From: Lateolabrax maculatus
Lineage: Eukaryota > Chordata > Actinopteri > Acropomatiformes > Lateolabracidae
Length of the DNA stretch: 64,000 bases
Direction of reading: 5' to 3'
Assembly: GCA_031216445.1 (NCBI GenBank)
Contig: CM062213.1
Span: 14,075,501-14,139,500, forward strand
Each line of letters begins with the position of its first letter. Position 1 is the first letter of the stretch. The position numbers were made by a program, and so were the translations under genes. Shown in pieces: positions 56,231-64,000 of the stretch. Under the pieces are notes generated by a model that saw only the letters and a program-made list of their open reading frames with translations, was not told the DNA's origin and searched no databases.

Positions 56231-58887
56231 CTGTGGAAAGAGAGAGGGGAGCGAGGAAGACCACATCTTTCACTACAAGCTTTTCAAACAACCTATGGCA
56301 GAGACATTACCTAGAGTAGGCAACATCTTTTGGAACTTAAGGAACTGATACATCATCATTTTAAGATCATTTGAATTCATTGTGACCGAATCCTGCATCT
56401 TGACAATCCTTTAAACCAGAGGGCACGGATGACATGCTTGAGGGCACAGTGAACACATAATAGTACTATAAAGTAGTCATCATTTATGGTAGCATATAAT
56501 ATATGAATCAAATCAAACATTTCAAAGAACAGTCAACAGAGAGAGGTATATCTTTAGATGAATATTGCCTAAACGATGTCAGTGCTCATAAAGCTACGGA
56601 TGAACCTCCTTGATTAAACAAATCAATATGACAAGCACAATTATCTGGGCAAGCCGACAATGAAATTGAGCAATGTTGATCCACCTTCAAAGAAACTTGC
56701 TCATGTAGTGAATACACACCTAGAAGTTTGGCCACTGGCTTCGAAGGGTGTGCGCCACAGCCGATCCAATACTTGATTCGGTCGAAGTTGAAGCTTATAA
56801 GCTTCTCGTTGTAAATGTTTGGGAGGGGGTCGTAGGAACCCAGCTGCTCTATGTATTTTCCATCTCTTGCCTTTTTGTTATAAGCTGCCACAATGCGATA
56901 AAAGGGTCTGTTAGCTTGTTTGTGGCCAGCAAGAGCCAATCTGAGGACAACGTAACCCCCGTGGTACTTCTTTAGGAGGAGTGATGCTGCGGAAGGAAAT
57001 GAGCACAGTAAGCATTGTCAAAGAGAAAAAAACATGTTTCTTGTAACTGTCAAACACCTCACTGCATAAGTGAGATGAATAACCCGCATTCTCCAGTAAA
57101 GGCTGTAATGGCAGAGGCCTTAACCATCCTTGTGCAAATCAATTCCTGAAAAACATATTTAATTTCATGAAATCTTGTGTGCACCACTGAGTGACATCTT
57201 ACTTAGCAAAGCTATGTTTTCCACATCTCTGATTCCATCCTGCTTCAATCAAAGTTACTCTCTTGAAAAAGATGGAGGAAAAAGAAGTGAGGGGAGGAAC
57301 AGTAGTGAAACGTTGACTACTTGCTACGGTTTAGTGTTTTTTAATTTGTATTTTATGTATTAATCCTATGTGGTGCTTCTCTCTTTCATTGTGAAACACT
57401 TTGTGACATCTGCTCTATAAAAGGTGCTACACCAAAGTCTACTGAATCACTCGCCTGCTGATTCAGCTTTACTGGCTCCCTGTGTCACAAAGGATTAACT
57501 TTAAAATCGTATTATTAACATTCAAAGCTCTTCCCAGTCTAGCCCCCACTTATCTCACAGAACTCATCCAGACCAACACCCTTCCCCACACCCTGCGGTC
57601 TTTATCTGCAGGTCTACTGACTCAACCAGCTGTAAACCTCAACACAGTCGGTGCCAGGGCCTTCTCCTATGCTGCATCCGAACTCTGGAACTCCCTTTCC
57701 CCTCACATCCGTATACTGCACTCCACTACAGAATTCAAAACTGCTCTTAATACCCATCTCTTTAAACTTGTTTACTCACTTTAACTACATCAAATGTATT
57801 ATATCATTTTAACTTATTGCCCAGCTATATTCTGGTGTTTGACTTTATTTATATCTTACTATTGTTGTTTAATTATCGCTGTTGCTACTGATGTTTTAAT
57901 AATCTGTTGTTTATTGTGTTTTACCGCTGTATTTTATATGATGTAAGGTGACTTTGAGTGCCATGAAAGGCGCCACCAAATAAAATGTATTATTATTATT
58001 ATTATTATTATTATAATTATAATAACACATACACTCAGTTGCCAGTTTATTGCATACATCTAGCTAAGACTAATCCAGTCTAAATCCTACCTTTATAATG
58101 TTCATCTTTTGGTAACACTGCTTTGAAGAGGTTATATTTAGTCTACCCATATTGATATGAATGAGGGGGACAAAATATAAGACAGGTCTCTCAGCAATAC
58201 AAATCAAAACAAAAGCACCTGAAACTACCTCTTCTAACATTACCATAGAACTAAATCAGCACCGCTCTAAAACAGTTCAATCATAATCTAATATTTGGCA
58301 GCTATATGTGTATTGTATTATACTGTACTTTATGTTTGTTATGTATTCATATTGTGTCAAAACAATTAGTTGATTAATCACCAATCATTTTGTTAATTAA
58401 TTCACCATTACACTTGCTCAGTCAAGCAAAAATGGCAAATATTCTCTCATTCTTGAGTCTCAAATCTAAAGATTTGCTCCTTTTAAGAGTTTTGTATTAT
58501 TTCTAAGTGCATCTCTTTATGCTTTGGACTGTTGGTAGGACAAAAAGAGACATTTGAAGATGTCACCTTGAGGTCTCTGGAGTTGTGACTCACTACTCAC
58601 TACTTTTGGCATTTCATACATTAAGCAATTAATCATTAGCCTTATAGTCATATTAATAAACTTTACATTACTTTAGTCCACAGCATGCGTACAGTGTGGA
58701 GCATAAGCTTCCCCTGCTTAAGCTAAATGCAATATTTCTTACTAAACAAATTAAAGCTACACGTATTCTAGATGTCACATTTACTCGCGCAGCCAAACCT
58801 CTGCCCAGACTCTGCTGACACACGACAAAAACACCACAGCCGTCAGGACGTGGCTGATCACACTGTATACTCACATAAATGAACCAT
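56082..58887 (-). CDS. mrps16: Mitochondrial small ribosomal subunit protein bS16m
   Basis: Three coding exons on the - strand, 58,887-58,875, 56,986-56,720 and 56,230-56,082, join in frame to 142 residues (human MRPS16 has 137). The start MVHLSSLLLKKYHGGYVV parallels human MVHLTTLLCKAYRGG. The bS16 core is intact (NRPFYRIVAAYNKKARDGKY, EQLGSYDPLPN, WIGCGAHPSKPVAKLLG, LAGFFPLHPMTITEAERQRA). The protein is imported into mitochondria and helps assemble the 28S small subunit. The tiny first coding exon (13 bp) is conserved in position with mammals by inference. The C-terminus has a run of seven threonines not expected from the family core. The product is nuclear-encoded and likely housekeeping. 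Confidence 0.95.
56720..56986 (-). CDS. mrps16: mrps16 exon 2 (bS16 core)
   Basis: The acceptor CCTTCCGCAG precedes 56,986, and the donor GTGTGT follows 56,720 (a weaker but workable site). It encodes most of the conserved fold. Confidence 0.93.
57384..57430 (+). mobile_element. Possible retroelement 3' tail fragment
   Basis: 'gtgaaacactttgtgacat' then 'ctataaaaggtgctac' resembles the shared 3' end of teleost L2/CR1-type LINEs and their SINE partners. It lies directly upstream of the LINE 3' end that follows. Short and uncertain. Confidence 0.4.
57440..58020 (+). mobile_element. 5'-truncated L2/Rex-like LINE, reverse-transcriptase C-terminal end
   Basis: The + strand frame reads 'YWLPVSQRINFKIVLLTFKA', then 'LAPTYLTELI', 'GARAFSYAASELWNSL' and 'FKTALNTHLFKL', ending at a stop at 57,782. 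This is the familiar C-terminal tail of L2/Rex-type non-LTR retrotransposon polyproteins in fish. After it comes a 3' UTR ending 'gaaaggcgccaccaaataaa' and an ATT microsatellite (57,989-58,016), typical of such LINE ends. The reverse-transcriptase core and endonuclease are absent (5' truncation), so the copy cannot move itself. It lies antisense within intron 1 of mrps16. Confidence 0.88.
57989..58016. repeat. (ATT)n microsatellite at LINE 3' end
   Basis: About nine ATT units directly after 'aataaaatgt', forming the LINE tail. Confidence 0.9.
58355..58640 (-). repeat. Dispersed teleost repeat with TTAATCATT/AATTAGTTGATTAAT ends
   Basis: It is bounded by 'aacaattagttgattaatca' and 'taagcaattaatcattagc'. 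Inside it carries 'ttggactgttggtaggaca' and 'gacatttgaagatgtcacct'. From memory this is a common non-autonomous DNA element of fish. It is non-coding and lies in intron 1 of mrps16. Strand is arbitrary. Confidence 0.65.
58875..58887 (-). CDS. mrps16: mrps16 first coding exon (13 bp)
   Basis: ATG GTT CAT TTA T, then the donor GTGAGT. The leftover T joins CA of exon 2 to give Ser. Just upstream, TGTCTGTTGCAG|GAC at 58,906 looks like an acceptor, so the 5' UTR may be spliced to a further exon near 59,060-59,190. Confidence 0.85.
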
Positions 58888-58905
58888 GGTGTTGGCTGGA
58901 TTGTC

Positions 58906-59300
58906 CTGCAACAGACAGAAAGTCACTGTTTAAACCAACGTGCGTACAGCGTCGCGGGAGTCTCACGGTGCTCCACATTTACGACACATCCGATCACCTT
59001 TAAAACGACATGAAGCGGCAGCGGTAGACCACGCGTGGGTCAGACATGAGCCAAATACCTCTGCGGACGTTGTGCAAAACCTCCCCCCGACGTCGCCTTC
59101 GTTTGCTCGCTGGACAGGGGATTTAATCAACGCTAGCAGCTAAGGGTTTTCGTCCGCCGCTGCAGTAATGTCACGCTTGTCTGTGCGCCGCCATGTTTGA
59201 ACAGGAAGTGACGCAGCTGCCTCCGCGTCGTTGCGTCCCCGCGACGCTAGATGGCGCCGCGGTATCGTTGTGCGAGGTGCGGCGGGGACGGGAGGATTGA
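58906..59300 (-). promoter_or_regulatory. mrps16: CpG-rich promoter of mrps16
   Basis: CpG-rich sequence from about 58,940 to 59,300, in contrast to the AT-rich flanks. The - strand carries AAACATGGCGGC (YY1-like, + 59,187-59,198) next to CACTTCCTG (ETS-like, + 59,203-59,210). This pairing is typical of housekeeping and mitochondrial-protein promoters. Transcription probably starts near 59,190. A 5' UTR exon ending at CAGAG|GTATTT near 59,059 and spliced to 58,905 is possible. Confidence 0.65.
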
Positions 59301-59459
59301 AAAGTCTGCAGCGTTTTACGTTTCTGTCCGACATGCCTGGAGAATTCATGTCAGCCTCGGAAACGTCCCTCAGAGTAGAAAAAGAAATATGCCGTCAGAC
59401 ATATTGATTGTATTCCGGTTTTTATAGCTTTTTTTTTTGTTGTCACTTTTGGTCAGAGG

Positions 59460-60005
59460 CGGTGGAGGTACTCAGATTCTTGAGTGAAAGTGGTAATAAC
59501 ACACTGTGAAATAATAGGCTTATGTTATAACTAAAAGTCATGCATTCAAAATTTGAAGTAAAAGTACAGAAGTAATATCAGCAAAATGTACAGTATCAAA
59601 AGTAACAGTTGGGCTATTTAATTATCCAGAATTTGCACCTTTCAAGTGCTATGGGTTAATTTATTATATACTGTTATTATATTATTGTATTATTATTGTT
59701 GAGGCATTAATATGTAAGCAGCATTTTAATATTAGCTGGTTTAGGTGGAGCTAATTTAGAATAGCTTATTTTATATACTGTTGGGTAGTTTAATTTATTT
59801 CATATTTTATAAACTGATCTTATGTTTTGTATATCAAATCTTAAACTAGTACCTACAGCTTTCAAATGAATGTAGTGGAGTAAAAAGTGCAATATTTATG
59901 CAACATACAATATTACCCATAAATGTTGAGGAATATAGGTGTATAAAGTAGCGTTCAATAGAAATGCTCAAGTAATGTAAAATGACTGCACTTAAGTAGT
60001 TTCTC
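59460..60005 (-). repeat. Dispersed repeat, second copy of the CAGTGGCGGAA... family, inverted
   Basis: It begins 'ggcggtggaggtactcagat' and 'gtggtaataacacactgtg', the reverse complement of the 3' end of the 7,747-8,192 copy. It includes 'gtagtggagtaaaaagt' and ends 'gctcaagtaatgtaaa' and 'gcacttaagtagttt'. AT-rich insertions make it longer than the other copy. Confidence 0.62.
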
Positions 60006-62077
60006 AGTTAATGCAGAGGATTTTACCTCTGCTTTTGGTGATAAATAAAACACTGATTTCAATGCCTTGTGCATAGCAGCTACATTTATTCTACTATTGC
60101 ACTCATTGTACGTCTCAGTGGTCAAATACATTAGCAATGAATGTAGCTTAATGCCTTAAATGTATGACTAAATGTACTCAAATTACCTAAATGCAATGCT
60201 TTAAACACATGAATAATACAGTTTCTAGATTTAGTAAAGGTAATTGAGCACGTACAAAGATAATATCGTAAGGATGACCAAAACGACAAAACCAGTTGTT
60301 ACATTTACAATTAGACTATGACTTTGTAAATATCGTGATCTGTCACTGTAAATTATATATAGGCGCTCTGGTTACAACTGTGCTGTCTGTCACGTAGGCC
60401 CAATCTTTCACATTCTCCTTTCTGTAATTTCTATGTGTTGTGTGTCTTACATCAGCAACACATTGAGTTTTAAATCAGTTTCCACTGTTGACCCCGGCAG
60501 AGATGAAACACTGATGTCCTGAGAGCGTTCATGAATTCAGGGGTCATTGCTTTACCTGATGTCGTCCGAGTGTACTGAGATTTCTGCCCACTGGGAGCCC
60601 AACTACCAACCAACCCCCCCCCCCCCCCCCCCCCACCCCCCCAGTCTTGGAACATGGTGATTTCACACTCCTGTTGTGTAAAGCTTGTTTTTCTGTGTGT
60701 GTGTGACAAACACATGGTTTTCTGTGAGGAAAGGGTCACTGAAGACACACAAAAGAGATGGGCCCTAGTTGTCCTACTGTCCCTGCGTGACTCTTCATAC
60801 ATAAAGAAAGTATTGACTTTCAACTGATTCCATTGGGTAAAAGAGACATTACTTAAGAATATTTGTCAAATACTTGTTTTTTAAATACATTTATTTATTC
60901 ATGATTTAATCCCTTATTGATCAGATTTATTTTAAAAGTTTTCAGGAAAGGATATATACAGGTTTGCCACATTATACATTGCAATTTCCCTCTATAATCT
61001 AACTAACCAATCTAAATGATGAACTATTAATACAGGACTGCAGCTGTGATGTTTTTGCAAATTATTTTAAAGGGAAACATGACAAATACTAAAGATAAAT
61101 GCTTTAATTGCCAAAATGAGGCGTACTTAATAGCATACTGTATTCTAACTGACTGCTAATTGACTTCTTGTATCACACTATCCAAACACACACACACACA
61201 TCTTTAACTGAGAAGAATAACAACATTACAAGGATATTAGTTTATAAAAGATTTGTAAAATGTAGTCAGTTTGGTTTGTCACAGAAATAATTTCAGCAAC
61301 CAGAAGAACAACATAAAACAAAATGTTTGCTTCTCAACGAGCAGGGCTGAAATTTCACGAGAAAAACGTCATTATTGTGTTGACCACGTTTTTTCTGCGG
61401 AAAAATCTGAAAATGAATAGAGGCTTTACACAGTTAGGCAGCAAACAAAATGCATCTTACACGGTGAATCGGCAATGCGTGATTATCTGAACGGTGACAC
61501 TGATTCTACTTGTGGCTCACTCTCTCGTGAGGACCCCATGCTCTTTGGGATACCAAGACGAGTTGTTCCTCCTCTAATCATCTGTGACAGTTCAGTTAGA
61601 GACGCTCAGATGACCAGATATTTTACTTGGAAAAAGCAAGAGGAGTCTGCTTTAAACTAAGAAGGCTGCTCCAGACATTGTTGTCAAAGATGTCTGAATT
61701 TAATTTGATTATGGGGAGGATATTAATATCTTCTAAGCACTGAGCTTGCTCTTACAAACACCTCTCACTACCTCTGTTAGCTGAATTAAAGCATCATGTA
61801 AAATCATTTGTGGTCATGGGTTTATTGTATAGTTCCAAACCATTTTATATATTTTCTTTCATAGTTTTCAACATTGATTTATAGGGTTAGGATTAGGATT
61901 TCAGGTAAATTGGCAACCTCCATTGCTATGCATGTAATATAAACGTTATGTATCTGCACTTATAGTTTAGATGAGTTTTGATGCAGAACTTTGGTCAAAC
62001 TTGTGTCTACAATCAGTGCTAGGTACAGATTTTCATCACACTCATCACACTCATTTCTGTTCATTAAATATAATGTT
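60006..62077. other. Intergenic spacer, no gene seen
   Basis: No supported exon. A C-run lies at 60,614-60,642. The 61-codon + strand frame at 61,475 has no recognisable domain. Confidence 0.5.
60614..60642. repeat. Poly-C tract
   Basis: Twenty or so C's, one A, then seven C's. Such tracts are error-prone in sequencing. Confidence 0.95.
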
Positions 62078-62120
62078 ACAGCCAGCAGCTTAGCTCATCA
62101 CAAAGACTGGAAACAGGGGT
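62078..62120 (+). repeat. Relic of a dispersed repeat (possibly same family as 19,125-19,440)
   Basis: 'cagccagcagcttagctcat' then 'aaagactggaaacaggggtt' matches, from memory, the internal part of that family. Flanks have decayed. Confidence 0.4.
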
Positions 62121-62699
62121 TACTCTACACAAGAAAGCGAATAAGCGTACTTCCCAAAATGTCAAAGTACTGTTTTTCTATCTTCCATCAAGAAGATCTG
62201 GAGCTTTGTTTATTAAGAAATTTTACAAATATTAATGTATATCTCAAATATCACATTTTGAAAATAGCTCTATGTTGCCAGAAAGTGTATAGCAATCACA
62301 TGGAAGTTGGACTCCCCACTTTCTAAAGCTGGATGATTTTCAGAAACAAACAACTGTGTCCACTTTGAAAAAGATCACATACAGTTTATCTTTGTTGAAA
62401 TTTTAAAACTTTGTCTATTGAACAAATTAATTTAAAAAAAATTCTGTTTTACGTGTGTGGGGTTGGGGTGGACAGAGTCTTGAATGGTTTCCGTTTATTG
62501 TTTGGTCCACTTTTGTTAAACTTTGAAAGTTATTAAATATTCAAAAGAAGAAGAACCCTAACACTCACATGTTCCTGCCTCCCTGATTATTTTTAGGCTT
62601 GTAGCAGGTTTGGAGCCACATGGAACATAAGAATACACTTTGGATAGGACTTCACAACACTTAAATACTGTGTAGAAATGAATTTATTCAGATTGAGCA
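62121..62699. other. Intergenic spacer, no gene seen
   Basis: AT-rich, nothing recognised. Confidence 0.5.
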
Positions 62700-62985
62700 C
62701 CGTTGACTGATTCACTTGCATGCCTTTGAAATGTTTAATGAAGGAGTACCCCCTAGGAAACCAACATGAACACTGGGAGGATCAAGCGAGCACTTACATG
62801 CACAATTCAGAAAGGTGCTGGAAAATGTCCAGATCCTGTGAGAAATGTCTCTGTCCTGAACAAGAAGTAAAAGACAGAGCAGAAGTTTATTTCTTGTGGA
62901 GCATTGAAATACCACATAAAAAACACCAGGGATCAAACCTGGGTGCTTTTGTTAACCACTGAATCTGTGCCACCCCAACCTCTTA
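62700..62985 (-). repeat. Decayed dispersed repeat, same family as 4,455-4,592
   Basis: The reverse complement reads 'ggtggcacagattcagtggt' then 'taac', 'cccaggtttgatccctgg', 'gttcatgttggtttcctag', 'ggggtactcc' and 'aaaggcatgcaagtg'. This matches, in order, the head, B-box-like element and cytosine-rich body of the teleost family described at 4,455. It is longer than that copy. Confidence 0.65.
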
Positions 62986-64000
62986 AACAGCATTAACCAT
63001 TTTATGCTACCTACTTCTGAACACCATTTCTGTAAGAAATAATACATCTTTTGATGTAGATTATCAGGAAAACAGCTGGCCAAAAGACTTGTTTAGACAG
63101 AGTCACAACAAAAGTTTTCTGATTGCCTTTTGACAAGTAGATTATCTTTTCTGTTCTTTAAACAAACTAGATATTGAGCTTAAAGGTGCTGCAAAGAAGT
63201 TACATGTCGTCGTTGTCAAGTAAAAAAACATGTACCCCCCAACTATTTATCATTTATAAGGATTATATAATTTTTTTAAAAAAGCACATTATAATATGCA
63301 GTACTTCTAAACAGATACTGTAGGACATTTTAAGTGCATAGTAATAACTATTGTATATATCATTGCAACTCTGTTATATTATATTCTCTATCATATTCAT
63401 TATCTGTTTATATACCAGCATCCAGTTATGAAATTGTTGTGTATTGTCAATAAACCCTTAAAAATATCTTAAATCTGATTACAACTACATCAAAGTGTTT
63501 TCAACCATTTATTAAATGTGTATATATGGCTGATAAATGACTGTCACGGAATTGGAAGTTTGCTTTTCATAGGAAAATGTATTTCGTCAGATTAGAGTAG
63601 AAGAGTAGTACCATGCTGTATTTCAGATGTTAGTCTAAACCGGTGCAAATTATGAATATGAAGCCCTATTGACAAGCAGTTTAAAGAAAGTGTGCATGTA
63701 AATGTACAATAAAAAGGTTTTTTCAAACTTGTGCATTTTTCAATGGCAGTTTTATATTGTCTTTTAAGTTTGTTTTTTGAAAGGAAAAACCATATGCATA
63801 AGATTCTCCAGCACTGTTAGTCAGAATAATGGATCTTTTCAATCTCAGGCGCCGTGTGACTTCTAGTCTGTGAGCTCTTTGTGATGGCCTCTGCTTTTTT
63901 AAGCATCTGTGTCCAGCTTAAGCAGAGATAGACGTTATGGTTGCGGAGAGCACCTAATGGAAAGACAGGATTCAGTCACAGATGGGGGGTCAAGTGATCT
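62986..64000. other. Intergenic spacer, no gene seen
   Basis: AT-rich sequence without a recognised feature. An AATAAA at about 63,708 has no gene attached to it within the window. Confidence 0.5.

Noticed and set aside
57482..57784. 100-codon + strand ORF as a host gene
   Set aside because: The sequence is the C-terminal end of a LINE reverse-transcriptase polyprotein, followed by a LINE-type 3' tail. It is annotated as a mobile element.
59193..59300. Plus-strand ATG at 59,193 in the CpG island as start of a divergent gene
   Set aside because: The frame closes after about 35 codons with no good donor, and the ATG belongs to a YY1-like promoter motif.
61475..61660. 61-codon + strand ORF with complex composition
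   Set aside because: It has a less repetitive composition than most, but no recognised family, splice acceptor or neighbouring exon.
62720..62962. 80-codon + strand ORF
   Set aside because: It lies inside a decayed dispersed repeat with a B-box-like element. The frame is incidental.

Overview
The window is nuclear DNA of a ray-finned fish, probably a percomorph teleost. The evidence is spliced genes with GT/AG introns, long AT-rich spacers, (TG)n microsatellites, CpG-rich gene starts, and several dispersed repeats of types familiar from percomorph genomes. No bacterial or viral gene organisation is present. Three protein-coding genes can be reconstructed to the base, and each spliced reading frame closes exactly.

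Layout. 1-21.9 kb is a gene-poor spacer with microsatellites, decayed mobile elements, one 36-bp hairpin and one 75-bp duplicated segment. 21.9-29.05 kb on the + strand holds errfi1 (Mig6, the feedback inhibitor of ErbB receptor kinases): a CpG-rich promoter, a non-coding first exon, three coding exons (443 residues) and a long AU-rich 3' UTR. 29.05-32.57 kb is spacer. 32,574-53,051 on the - strand holds one very large transmembrane mucin gene of the MUC3/MUC12/MUC17 type: ten coding exons and a predicted 6,096 residues. A single 17,256-bp exon carries 54 near-identical 98-residue Ser/Thr-rich units, flanked by diverged units. It is followed by an EGF-like domain, a SEA domain with an apparent self-cleavage motif, a second EGF-like domain, a membrane span and a 71-residue tail. 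53.1-55.8 kb is spacer. 55.87-59.2 kb on the - strand holds mrps16 (mitochondrial ribosomal protein bS16m), with a LINE 3' end and another dispersed repeat in its first intron. 59.2-64 kb is spacer with further repeat copies.

The three genes are functionally unrelated: growth-factor signal damping, an epithelial surface mucin, and mitochondrial translation. There is no operon-like logic. The most notable content is the mucin array. It keeps its 294-bp period in frame over about 16 kb. It also shows higher-order duplication: blocks of seven units recur at an 11-unit offset with shared private variants, which is the mark of recent multi-unit unequal exchange. Secondary points of interest are an exon-spanning upstream ORF in errfi1, the possible two-anchor topology of the mucin, and a palindromic TTAA-flanked foldback element.
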